Below, piece after piece: positions 24,161 through 32,497 of a stretch of 64,000 nt of DNA. The notes beneath the pieces are model-generated. The model worked only from the letters and a program-made list of their open reading frames with translations, did not search any database and had not been told where the DNA came from. The position numbers and the translations under genes are program-made. The DNA is from DAOUBF01 sp034432795 (lineage in GTDB: Bacteria; Chloroflexota; Anaerolineae; DSLN01): positions 1 to 64,000 of the forward strand of contig DAOUBF010000013.1 in assembly GCA_034432795.1 (NCBI GenBank), in the 5' to 3' direction. Each line of letters starts with the position of its first letter. The stretch's first letter is position 1.

Positions 24161-24457
24161 TCACTTCTTGTCATCCACACGCACAATCAGATAGCGCAGA
24201 ATATCCTCAGATAGCTCCAGGTTGCGCTCCAGTGTTTTCACGCTGGCCGGGTCCAACTGGACCTGCATGTAGACGTAGAAGCCTTCGCGTTGTTTCTCAA
24301 TGGGGTAGGCCAGGCGGCGACGGCCCCACTGGTCCACTTTGATCACCTGGCCCTGGTCGGCGTTGATCCAGCCGCGGACTTTTTCTATGACGTTCTTGAG
24401 GCCCTCCTCCTCCGTCTGGGGACGGACGACGAAGGTGACCTCATAGTCGCGCTTCAC
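24161..24457 (-). CDS. rpsF: 30S ribosomal protein S6
   Basis: A 98-residue protein of standard length: VKRDYEVTFVVRPQTEEEGL, the WGRRRLAYPIEKQREGFYVY motif and the C-terminal LELSEDILRYLIVRVDDK. I chose GTG 24457 because AGGAGG lies 10 bases upstream and the conserved KRDYE follows at once; the ATG at 24535 would add 26 unconserved residues and falls at the predicted transcription start. S6 binds 16S rRNA as a heterodimer with S18, which is encoded two genes downstream. Confidence 0.95.
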   Translation of the reverse strand: MKRDYEVTFVVRPQTEEEGLKNVIEKVRGWINADQGQVIKVDQWGRRRLAYPIEKQREGFYVYMQVQLDPASVKTLERNLELSEDILRYLIVRVDDKK

Positions 24458-24537
24458 GAAATAAAAGCCTCCTTTCCTCGGGATTGCCCCCGCACCGGGC
24501 GGGAGCGGAAAGCAGCACACACTGTGCTGGCGCAACG
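24458..24537 (-). promoter_or_regulatory. rpsF leader, possible S6:S18 autoregulatory RNA
   Basis: The predicted 80-base leader folds into two hairpins: CAGCACA/TGTGCTG (24513-24529, GTG loop) and CCCGC/GCGGG (24489-24503) with a CCGGT loop. In many bacteria an S6:S18 complex represses rpsF by binding a leader hairpin that displays CCG. The CCG in the second loop is suggestive, but I could not match the full published motif. Confidence 0.35.
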
Positions 24538-24543
24538 GGGGTA

Positions 24544-24572
24544 ACTATAACATAAAGCCAGGATTTCGGCAA
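24544..24572 (-). promoter_or_regulatory. rpsF-ssb-rpsR promoter
   Basis: On the minus strand, TTGCCG (24572-24567), a 17-base spacer and TATAGT (24549-24544). It is divergent from the promoter at 24577-24605, with the two -35 boxes only 4 bases apart. Confidence 0.75.
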
Positions 24573-24576
24573 GTAT

Positions 24577-24605
24577 TTGACTTGCCACCCCGCGCCTGAT
24601 ATAAT
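24577..24605 (+). promoter_or_regulatory. promoter of the DUF72 gene
   Basis: TTGACT (24577-24582), a 17-base spacer and a perfect TATAAT (24600-24605). The leader to the ATG at 24638 is about 25 bases and holds GAGGTGG. Confidence 0.85.
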
Positions 24606-24637
24606 GGAACTGGTGTTCTAAGAAGGCGAGGTGGACC

Positions 24638-25423
24638 ATGATCCGGATCGGGACGAGCGGCTATTCATATGACGATTGGGTGGGGCCGGTTTACCCGCAG
24701 GGGTTGCCAAAGCGCGATTGGCTCTCGTACTACGCGCGCGAGTTTGACACCTGCGAGTTGAACACGACATTCTATCACATGCCTGCGCCCGCCATGCTGG
24801 AGCGTATCGCAGAGAAGGTGCCGCCGGGCTTTCTGTTCTCCGTTAAAGCCTTCCAGGGCATTACCCATGAGCGCGAAGACGGGCTGAAGCTCGCCCCGGA
24901 GTTCAGCGCAGCCCTGGCTCCCCTGCGCCAGGCCGACAAGCTGGGCGCGGTCCTGGTGCAGTTCCCATATTCCTTCCATCCCACTCAGGAGAACCGGGAT
25001 TATCTGCTGCGGTTGCGTGAGGCGTTTGGGGATATACCTATTGTGGTGGAATTCCGCGATGCCCGGTGGGCGAACGAGGACACGTTTGACATCCTGGAGG
25101 AGATTGGGTTTGGCTATTGCTGCGTGGATGAGCCACCTCTGAAGGGGCTGATGCCTCCAATTGCTGTCGCCACCGGGCCGGTCGCCTACGTGCGCTTCCA
25201 TGGGCGGAATGCTGCCAAGTGGTGGCAACACGAGGAAGCCTGGGAGCGCTACGACTACATGTATACGGCGGAAGAACTCCAGGAATGGGTGCCCAAACTC
25301 CACACGCTGGATCAGAAAGCGCCCTTGACGCTGGTCTACGCCAATAACCACTGGAGCGGCCAGGCGGTGGCGACGGCTCGCCTGTTGCGCACGCTGCTCC
25401 AGCAGGCGGCAGCGGCCCAATAA
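24638..25423 (+). CDS. DUF72 (YecE-like) protein
   Basis: A 261-residue TIM-barrel-like protein. Family signatures are IRIGTSGYSYDDWVGPVYP, TCELNTTFYHMPAPAMLERI, FLFSVKAFQGITHE, the Glu of PIVVEFRDARWANEDTFDIL, and YVRFHGRNA near the C-terminus. DUF72 proteins are widespread; their biochemical role is not settled. It stands alone behind a strong promoter divergent from rpsF, with a ribosome site 6-7 bases before the ATG. Confidence 0.9.
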   Translation: MIRIGTSGYSYDDWVGPVYPQGLPKRDWLSYYAREFDTCELNTTFYHMPAPAMLERIAEKVPPGFLFSVKAFQGITHEREDGLKLAPEFSAALAPLRQADKLGAVLVQFPYSFHPTQENRDYLLRLREAFGDIPIVVEFRDARWANEDTFDILEEIGFGYCCVDEPPLKGLMPPIAVATGPVAYVRFHGRNAAKWWQHEEAWERYDYMYTAEELQEWVPKLHTLDQKAPLTLVYANNHWSGQAVATARLLRTLLQQAAAAQ

Positions 25424-25520
25424 GGGTCGGTCAGCCTTATTGTGTGTACATCTGTGCCCAATATGGGCTATACTTGGGATAAGCGAATGCACTCAAACTA
25501 AGGGTGAAGGAGATGGCACT

Positions 25521-26303
25521 ATGTTGAGGCGAGTCCTGTTTGCGAGTCTGGCGCTTCTTCTGATCGGCGCCGGTCTGGGGGTTGGCCTGGCCGGGGCGCA
25601 GGGCAACGACGTGCCAGAGCGCGCCTTGCCTTTGATCAATCCTACGACAGGATCGTTGACAGGGGACCGGGCTGGTGCCTTTGCCTACTATAGATTTGAT
25701 TATCCCGGCAAGCACTGGGTGGCGAAGCTGACGCTCAGCTTCAGCCCGGACGATTCCGTCGTTCACCCTGCCATTGGTCTGAATATCTATGCCCCAGATG
25801 GCACAGCATATAATATCCGTACCATAGACACGTTGGGCCTCCAGCAGGTGCGCTTTGCCTCCGGCCTGGCGGGCAGCTATCTGGTGCAGGTCTACAATTA
25901 TGCCCCAGGCCACACAATTCATTATACGCTCACACTCCAGGGCGTTCCGGTGCCCGCTGCCCCGACACCCACCCCGGCCCCCAATGCACTGATCCAGAGC
26001 CTGTCAGGCAGCCTTGTAGGGAACAGGGGCGGCGCGTTCGCCTATTACACCTTCTACTACCCTGGCGATGGCTCCACTGTGCGCCTGAGCGCCACTTTCT
26101 GGCCTGCGGATGAATGGCTCAATCAGGGGCAGGGCTTCAACGTGTATTGGGACGGCCGCCTGATTGCGCGGAGCCATCCGAAGCGCGATGACATCGCCCG
26201 TCAGACTGCTGAATTCTCCAGCGCTCTGGCAGGCACCTTTGTGATCCAGGTCTACAATTACAATCCGGGCGTGACCACGTACTATACGCTGAGCAGGGAA
26301 TAG
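25521..26303 (+). CDS. secreted protein with two tandem PPC-like beta domains
   Basis: A 260-residue protein with an N-terminal signal peptide (RRVLFASLALLLIGAGLGVG, cut near LAGAQG). The mature part is an internal duplication: repeat 1 (about 40-155) has GSLTGDRAGAFAYYRFDYPG and LAGSYLVQVYNYAPGHTIHY; repeat 2 (about 170-260) has GSLVGNRGGAFAYYTFYYPG and LAGTFVIQVYNYNPGVTTYY. The pattern resembles bacterial pre-peptidase C-terminal domains, but no enzyme is attached. A short PTPTPAP linker joins the repeats. GGAG lies 8 bases before ATG 25521. The function is unknown; binding at the cell surface is a guess. Its 3' end meets the interrupted DUF389 gene. Confidence 0.75.
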   Translation: MLRRVLFASLALLLIGAGLGVGLAGAQGNDVPERALPLINPTTGSLTGDRAGAFAYYRFDYPGKHWVAKLTLSFSPDDSVVHPAIGLNIYAPDGTAYNIRTIDTLGLQQVRFASGLAGSYLVQVYNYAPGHTIHYTLTLQGVPVPAAPTPTPAPNALIQSLSGSLVGNRGGAFAYYTFYYPGDGSTVRLSATFWPADEWLNQGQGFNVYWDGRLIARSHPKRDDIARQTAEFSSALAGTFVIQVYNYNPGVTTYYTLSRE

Positions 26304-27715
26304 GGGGGCCTGGCGAGGTACCAGGAACTGCGCCGCAACCCAGCCGATCCGTCCCTGGGCATCACGTACTTCAACCCACTCTATATTGTTCACTGTTTCA
26401 CGGCGATAGAGGATTTCAACGGGCGTGCCTTCGGGCAGCGCGGCGATAATTCTGCCGCCAGGCGCATCGCGCAGGAAGGCACCTAGGCCACCGGTGTTAG
26501 CGATAACCGCCGGGACAGGCGTTGGCGTTAGCGTCTCCGTCGGGGTTGGGCTGGGCGTAGCGGTCTGCGTGGGTGTGAGCGTCTCCGTCGGCGTAGGCGT
26601 CTGAGTCATCGTAGCGGTTGGTGTATTGGTCGCCGTCGCTGAAGGCGTTGGCGTCGGCGTCGCCGATGGGGTCAAGGTCGCCGTTGGCGTCGGCGTCGGC
26701 GTGAACGTCGGCGGCACCAGGGGATCCAATTGGGTCATGGGAATGACGACGAGTTGCAACGCCGTTGGGCGTTGTAACCGCGTGGCGATCGCGGCTTGCA
26801 GGGCTACCACCTGCTGATAGGCCGGCTGGCGCGAACTGCGAACGGTGATACGCAGGCGCAGCGTGTTGCTTTCAGAGCCTGTATTGATCTCAACCAGTTG
26901 CATATCGGGTAGGGAGGCAAGTTCGGCGGCGACAGCCGCATGGATGGCCGGTTCCTGTTTTGTCTCCCCCACGAAACGCAATGTCAGCACGACCAAGGGG
27001 ATGGTCACAAGGAGGACCAGGCTGCCAGAAATATACAGGCTGCGCGGCGGGCCATTTCTGTGCATGTCCAGATACAGTGGGCGAAAGCCGAGCGCGGCAA
27101 AGACGACGATGCCGGCGAAGGAGATAGCGGCGAAGTTGGTTAAGAAGAGCAAGAGGGCGCCGAGCACAGTTGCCGGGCTGCGCACGGCAATGCCAATGCC
27201 GACGGTACACAACGGGGGCATGAGCGCGGTGGCAATGGCGACGCCGGGGAGGGCGGCGGAGAGGTGCGGCTGGGCGAGCGCGTAGGCCGCCGCCGCGCCA
27301 CCCGCCAGCGCAATACCCAGGTCAAATGGCGTGGGCGGGTGCGGGCTAGTACTTCGCCGGGCAACTCCTCCAATGCACCGAACGGCAGCGCATGTCCCAG
27401 CCAGGCCAGCCCCGCCGAGAACAGGACAGCGAGCAGGCTGCCTTCTATCAGTGCGAGCAGCGCGTGACGGAAAACGCGCTGTTCACCTACGACCGAGGCG
27501 AGTGACAGCCCCAGGATAGGCGACATGAGTGGCGCGACCAGCATGGCGCCGATGATCACGGCGGCGGAGTTAACCAGCAGGCCAAAGGTGGCAATGCTGC
27601 AGGAGAGGATGATCAGCAGGAAAAAGTCAAAGCCGGGAGAGGAAGCTTGGGCCAGTTGCTCCAGGACCTCGGCCCGGCGTTCGTAAGAAAGCGGACGAAC
27701 CAGACGATACTTCAT
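26282..27715 (-). pseudogene. DUF389 membrane protein with C-terminal SH3b domain, frameshifted
   Basis: The N-terminal half (27715 to about 27335) is a clear DUF389 protein: FDFFLLIILSCSIATFGLLV, NSAAVIIGAMLVAPLMSPIL. The rest continues in another frame from about 27330 (TPFDLGIALAGGAAAAYALA, PGVAIATALMPPLCTVGIGI). One base is missing in the G-rich stretch 27330-27337. A Thr/Pro-rich linker and an SH3b domain follow (LRDAPGGRIIAALPEGTPVE, WVEVRDAQGRIGWVAAQFLV). The second frame then runs to 26004, antisense to the preceding gene; deleting one base from the six-G run at 26303-26308 would end it at 26282. The start ATG 27715 overlaps the ClC stop (ATGA). Pseudogene or assembly errors are both possible. 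DUF389 function is unknown. Confidence 0.75.
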
Positions 27716-29751
27716 TGCGCCGTATCGGGTGCCTCCGCCAGGCACAGCCGCCTGAAATCCTCACGCGCCTGGCCCTCAGCCACGGCCACCACCACATCGC
27801 CCGCCTGAAGCACGGTATTGCCGTTGGGGATGATCACCTGCCGCCCGCGCCGGATGGTTGTGATCACACAGTCGCGCGGCCAGGCCACGTCACGAATGCG
27901 GCGGCCCGCGCAAGGCGCGCCTGGCTGAACGGTGACCTCCTCAACACGGATGCCCTCATATGTGCTCAGGCGAATCTGGTGAGCGCGATGGCGCAGCGCA
28001 GCGCGGCGCGTCAGCGCAATATTGTAGGCCCGCACCAGGTCCGTGCGGCGCAGGATGCCGAGCAGTTTGCGCGGGTTATCGCGCGCCACCACCGGCAGAC
28101 GTCCCACATCGCGTATGCTCATCCGGCGCAGCGCTGCCCCCATCGTCTCATCCGGATAGGCGACGAGCAACTCCCGCGTGCATACATCTCCTACGGTCAG
28201 GGCATTCTCCTCCGTTCCCTTTTGGCTCTCCTGGGCACGGTCCAGGTCCTGCACGGTAAATATGCCCACCAGTTCGCCTGCCTCATTCACCACCGGCAAT
28301 CCGTGGTGGCGTGTGCGCATAAACACCTCGGCGGCGGTCGCCAGAGAATCGCTCTCGCGCAGCGTCACGACTTGCGTTTGCATGATCTCGCCGACGGTGA
28401 TGGCTTCCAGCACATCCACATCGCGCCCGCGTTGCAGGCGAATGCCTTTGCGCGCCAGGCCGAGCGTATAGACCGAATCGCGCTGAATTGCCTGCGACAG
28501 GAGCAGGCTGATGGTCACCGCGAACATGAGTGGCAGGATGATGCGGTAGTCGTTGGTCATCTCAAACAACAGGATAACAGCGGTGAGGGGCGCGTGGGCA
28601 GCGCCGGCGAGGACGGCGGCCATGCCAACCATGGCGAAGGCGGGCGGGGCAGGGTTCAAGCCGGGGAAGAGTTGATCCACGACGAGGCCATAGGCTGCGC
28701 CGAGCGTCGCGCCCAGGAAGAGCGAGGGCGCGAACACACCACCGGGGAAGCCGCCGCCGATGCTCACCGCCGTCATCACCAGCTTGGCCACGAGCAAGGC
28801 CACAAGCAGCATGAGGGGCAGGGACTCGCCGTTGAGAATACGCTCAATGGTCTCATAGCCGACGCCAAAGATTTGGGGCAGGAAGATACCCGTCAGGCCA
28901 ACGATAAGGCCGGCGGTGGCAGTCTTCAGCCAGCGCGGGGTACGCCAGGCGTGAAAGACATCCTGCGCAGCGTAGAGGGCGCGGATGTAGAGCGCAGCCA
29001 CCGGCCCGGCCAATAGCCCCAGCCCCAGATACAGCGGCAACTCCAGCGCCGAGCGAAACGGATATGCCGGGACGCGGAAAGCGGGCTGCGTGCCGGAGAC
29101 CGCCTGCGTAAAGACCGCCGAAATCACAGCGGCAAGCACGATGCCCCCTAAAGCCCCACCGCCGCCCAGTTCACCGAGGACGATCTCAATGGCGAAGAAC
29201 ACACCGGCAATGGGCGCATTGAACGCCGCCGCAATGCCGCCCGCGGCGCCTGCCGCCACCAGCGTCCGCACCCGCTCATCCGACAGGCGCAATCCCTGGC
29301 CAAAGAATGAGCCGAAGTTCGCGCCGATCTGCACGGAGGGGTCTTCGGGGCCGACTGACGCGCCGGAGCCGATGGCCAGCGCTGCCGCGACCGCTTTCAG
29401 GGGCGCACGCCGGTAGCGCAGGCGCCCACCCGCCAGGGCCACGGCCTCCATGATCCCGGCTACCCCGTGATGGCGCTCTTCGCCGATGAAGAAATGCACG
29501 ATCAGGCCGACGACTAGCCCGCCGATCAGGGGGATGAGCGCAATGGCCCAGGTGCCCCAGGTGCTGAGCGCCATCCCCAGCCTGGCAAACATCACCGTGT
29601 GGACCAGGTCAATCAGGCGCTTAAACAGCCAGACGCCGATGCCGCTGGTAAGGCCGACGAGGAGCGCCGTCCCGCCGAGCACCACCCATTCCGAAGGCTG
29701 CCAGCGGTCCAGCCATCGCATGATCTTCTGGTGCAGGGCGAATCCCGCCAT
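27712..29751 (-). CDS. ClC chloride channel/transporter with CBS pair and RCK-C (TrkA-C) domain
   Basis: A 679-residue protein. The membrane part (1 to about 425) has the ClC anion-site motif GSGASVGPEDPSVQIGANFG with the gating Glu in GPEDP, and GGGFPGGVFAPSLFLGATLG. Two CBS domains follow (about 450-580: IMQTQVVTLRESDSLATAAE, then VCTRELLVAYPDETMGAALR), then a TrkA-C domain (VTVQPGAPCAGRRIRDVAWP, GDVVVAVAEG). CBS pairs bind adenosine nucleotides; TrkA-C domains bind small ligands, so transport is probably gated by metabolites. ATG 29751 has GGAG 7 bases upstream. It lies between mscS (13 bases) and DUF389 (overlap). Confidence 0.92.
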   Translation of the reverse strand: MAGFALHQKIMRWLDRWQPSEWVVLGGTALLVGLTSGIGVWLFKRLIDLVHTVMFARLGMALSTWGTWAIALIPLIGGLVVGLIVHFFIGEERHHGVAGIMEAVALAGGRLRYRRAPLKAVAAALAIGSGASVGPEDPSVQIGANFGSFFGQGLRLSDERVRTLVAAGAAGGIAAAFNAPIAGVFFAIEIVLGELGGGGALGGIVLAAVISAVFTQAVSGTQPAFRVPAYPFRSALELPLYLGLGLLAGPVAALYIRALYAAQDVFHAWRTPRWLKTATAGLIVGLTGIFLPQIFGVGYETIERILNGESLPLMLLVALLVAKLVMTAVSIGGGFPGGVFAPSLFLGATLGAAYGLVVDQLFPGLNPAPPAFAMVGMAAVLAGAAHAPLTAVILLFEMTNDYRIILPLMFAVTISLLLSQAIQRDSVYTLGLARKGIRLQRGRDVDVLEAITVGEIMQTQVVTLRESDSLATAAEVFMRTRHHGLPVVNEAGELVGIFTVQDLDRAQESQKGTEENALTVGDVCTRELLVAYPDETMGAALRRMSIRDVGRLPVVARDNPRKLLGILRRTDLVRAYNIALTRRAALRHRAHQIRLSTYEGIRVEEVTVQPGAPCAGRRIRDVAWPRDCVITTIRRGRQVIIPNGNTVLQAGDVVVAVAEGQAREDFRRLCLAEAPDTAQ

Positions 29752-29764
29752 AGGCAACTCCAAT

Positions 29765-30307
29765 CTACTCCGGCTTAACCGCCTGCGTCTTCGTTAGATT
29801 GGAGACAATGCGGATGTCACCGTTGGGCACAATGTACAGGTGCCCCTCGGCGTCGCGCAGGTATGTGGCGCGCAAGGTGATGCGCTCCACCCTGCCTTCC
29901 ACTCCGCCAACGCGGATCGTATCGCCGATGACGTACTGGCCTTCAAACAGGATGATGATGCCACTGATGATGTCGCGGAACAGTATTTGGGCGCCAAGCG
30001 AAATCGCCAGCCCGGCGACGCCCGCACTCGCCAGCAGCGGGGTGACATTGATGCCCAGTGTATATAGGATCATCATCCCGGCGACAAGCACCATCAGCAC
30101 CACCACCGTGCCACGCCCAACGCGCAGAAGCGTCTTTAACCGGGCCAGTTGTTCCGCCTCAGCCACCGTCGCCTCCAGGCGCTGGCCGATCTGGCGCGAG
30201 GCCAGGCGCAAAGCGCGTTCTGCCAGGAGAACGAGCAAGACGATCAGCCCAATGCGCAGCAGCGTGCCTATAGCCTCCGATACCGGGGGTGTAAGTGTGA
30301 CAGGCAT
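29765..30307 (-). CDS. MscS-type mechanosensitive channel, short form
   Basis: A 180-residue channel with two to three hydrophobic helices: an N-terminal one (LLRIGLIVLLVLLAERALRL), TVVVLMVLVAGMMILYTLGI, and the Gly/Ala-rich pore helix PLLASAGVAGLAISLGAQIL. The beta domain follows: FEGQYVIGDTIRVGGVEGRV, then LYIVPNGDIRIVSNLTK. It ends after the beta domain and lacks the C-terminal cage domain of E. coli MscS. It should act as an osmotic release valve. Its ATG overlaps by 3 bases the TGA that ends the original antiporter reading frame, evidence that those genes were coupled. Confidence 0.88.
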   Translation of the reverse strand: MPVTLTPPVSEAIGTLLRIGLIVLLVLLAERALRLASRQIGQRLEATVAEAEQLARLKTLLRVGRGTVVVLMVLVAGMMILYTLGINVTPLLASAGVAGLAISLGAQILFRDIISGIIILFEGQYVIGDTIRVGGVEGRVERITLRATYLRDAEGHLYIVPNGDIRIVSNLTKTQAVKPE

Positions 30308-31944
30308 CAGAGTCTCTCCTTCTGCTGTTCTACCCCCTCTTCAATCTCCCCGCCAGCCTGCGTTTCGGCGCTCTCTGGGACCCCTATCCCTTCAAATGGG
30401 GGCGTCACTGCCGGCGTCTCACTTGCCAGTTCCGCGTCCACCTCCGCCGTCAAGCGTTCAAACACCTCATCCGAGATGAAACCGTCGTGGCGCAGGTCAA
30501 GCAGGGCCGCGCGTTAGATACGCAGCAACTCGCGACGAGCGGTATCAAGCTCCTCAGCTTCAAGGGTAGGGTTGGCGCGAAGCGCGTCACTGACCGCAGC
30601 GGCCAACGCCTGGACGCGCTTGGACAGTTCAGGCTTGAGCGCTGTCCAGGTGTGAGTTGAGAGCAGGCCCTCGCGGTGCAGGCGGTCCAGGTGGGCCTCG
30701 GCAGCGCGCAGTGCGACCATACGCGCATGGCGCATCTCATACTCTATTTGTGCCTCGGTGCGTGTCACAATATTCAGACGGCGCATAAGTACGCCCATGG
30801 TCGTGCCCTGGACGAGGAGGGTAAACAAGGCAACGCCGAAGGTCATGACGCGCAACAGCGCCCGGTCGTCGCCGAGCGTCGCTGGCAGGCTGAGGACGAG
30901 CGCCAGGCTGATTGCGCCGCGCAGCCCGCCCCACGTCAGGACGTGCTGCCAGCGCCAGGGTACAGGTTCGGCCAGGCGGTTGCCCACCCAGCTCAAGCCA
31001 TATACGATGAGAACCCGAGCGATCAGCGCGGCCAGGATGGCCCATAGAACGGGCTGCCAGGCGGCCAAAAGCTCAGGGATGTTCACCTGGACGCCGATGA
31101 GCAGGAACACAAAGGAGTTGGCCAGGAAGGCGATATATTCCCAAAAGTTAAACAGGACAATGCGCGTTGTCGGACTCATGCCACGCGGGCCAATATTGCC
31201 GTTGACCACCCCGGCAGCGACGACCGCGAGCACGCCGCTGAAGTGCAACCGCTCGGCAACCACATAGGAGCCGAACGCCAGCACAGTGGTCAGCGTCGTC
31301 TCAATGAGGTAGTCGTCTACACGGGCGATCAGGCGCGAGGTGATCAAGCCGAAAATCAGGCCAACCGCCGCGCCCCCAACCGCTACCGCGATGAACTCGG
31401 TGACGCTTTCAAGCAGGTTGAACTGACCGGTGAGCACCGCTGCCAAGATGAGCCGAAACAGGACAATGGCCGTCCCGTCGTTGAACAGGCTCTCGCCTTC
31501 AAGCAGAATCTCCAGTTGCTTAGGGACGCCAAGTGTGCGGAAGAGCGCGACGACGGCCACCGGGTCGGTAGCGGCGATCAAGGCGCCAAAGACGAATGCG
31601 AGCGAGGGGCTAAGCGGCGTCGTCCAGGAAATGATCAGGCCGACGCTCAACATTGTAATGATCACGCCGGGAATGGCGAGGAGCAGGATGCGCGGCAGGT
31701 TGCGCACGAGTTCGCTCGCGTTAAGCTGGAAGGCGGCCTCAAAGACGAGCGGTGGGACGAAGAGCGCCAGGATGAGTTCAGGCGTCAGGCGGATGTCAAT
31801 CGGGCTTTGAAAGGTGATCAGCAGGCCGACGACGACAAGCGCGACCGTATACGGGATACGGAAGCGACGCACGGCGATGGCTACCACTGAGGCGATCAGA
31901 AGCAGTTCAATTACCAGCGTTTCGGTGTTAATAAACTGTTCCAT
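30307..31944 (-). pseudogene. CPA1 Na+/H+ antiporter interrupted by an in-frame TAA
   Basis: The first 476 residues form a complete CPA1 membrane domain (12 or so helices; acidic site in FGALIAATDPVAVVALFRTL and EGESLFNDGTAIVLF; HVLTWGGLRGAISLALVLSL). A TAA at 30516-30514 stops it after RRELLRI. In the same frame, with no gap, the next codons read RAALLDLRHDGFISDEVFER, the usual C-terminal regulatory tail, and continue to a TGA at 30309-30307 overlapping the mscS start. A C-to-T change of CAA (Gln) would explain it. The truncated protein may still transport, since the membrane domain is intact. MEQF at 31944 is the chosen start. Confidence 0.8.
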
Positions 31945-32009
31945 AGCCGCTACGCCTACTTTATCCTTAAAATGTGGGGATCGCAAGTTGCCTGCGGACT
32001 ATGTGTCTT

Positions 32010-32038
32010 TTGTCACATTCTCCCAAATCGGGTATAGT
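32010..32038 (+). promoter_or_regulatory. promoter of the small membrane protein gene
   Basis: TTGTCA (32010-32015), a 17-base spacer and TATAGT (32033-32038), 36 bases before the ATG at 32074. It is divergent from the antiporter operon. Confidence 0.75.
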
Positions 32039-32073
32039 AGGCCAATAAATGCGAATATTGGAAGGAGGCCGCT

Positions 32074-32472
32074 ATGGGGTTTGTTCTAATGGTGCACTCC
32101 CTCGTGCGCTGGGTCATTGTCATCGTCGCCGTCATTGCCCTGGTCAGGCTGGCCCTGGGTTGGGTGCGCGGCAGCGCGTTTGGCCGCCTGGATCGCGGAT
32201 TGGTGAGCGGCTTCACCGGGCTGATGGACCTCCAGGCGCTGTTAGGCCTGATCTATCTGTTCTGGTCGGGCCTCAGCGGGGATGGATTTCCGGCTTATCG
32301 CATCCTCCATGCGTTTATCATGATCGCTGCGGTGGCGGTCGCCCATCTGGGGGCACGCTCTCCCGGATCAGGCGACGCGGTCCGCTACCGCAACGCGCTC
32401 CTAAGCATCGTGGCAGCGCTGGCGCTGATCGTTGTTGGCGTGGCGATTCTGCCCCAAGGCTGGTTAGGGTAA
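32074..32472 (+). CDS. hypothetical four-helix membrane protein
   Basis: A 132-residue protein with about four hydrophobic helices: WVIVIVAVIALVRLALGWV, GLMDLQALLGLIYLFW, ILHAFIMIAAVAVAHLGA and LLSIVAALALIVVGVAILP. His residues at MVHSLVRW, at LHAF and at AHLG could be cofactor ligands, as in small cytochrome-b-like proteins, but this is only a pattern. I do not recognise the family. AGGAGG lies 5 bases before the ATG. It precedes the SDR epimerase gene by 26 bases. Confidence 0.7.
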   Translation: MGFVLMVHSLVRWVIVIVAVIALVRLALGWVRGSAFGRLDRGLVSGFTGLMDLQALLGLIYLFWSGLSGDGFPAYRILHAFIMIAAVAVAHLGARSPGSGDAVRYRNALLSIVAALALIVVGVAILPQGWLG

Positions 32473-32497
32473 CGAAGAACGACAGTGAGGTATAAAG

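Noticed and set aside
24411..24440. GGACGGACGACGAAGG in rpsF considered as another GACGACGGA-type repeat copy
   Set aside because: The encoded residues TFVVRPQ belong to the conserved S6 strand, so the resemblance is coincidental.
26004..26281. Extension of the DUF389/SH3b frame antisense to the secreted duplicated-domain protein
   Set aside because: The conserved SH3b domain ends at about 26310, and the rest reads as antisense noise. A one-base change in the six-G run restores a stop at 26282.
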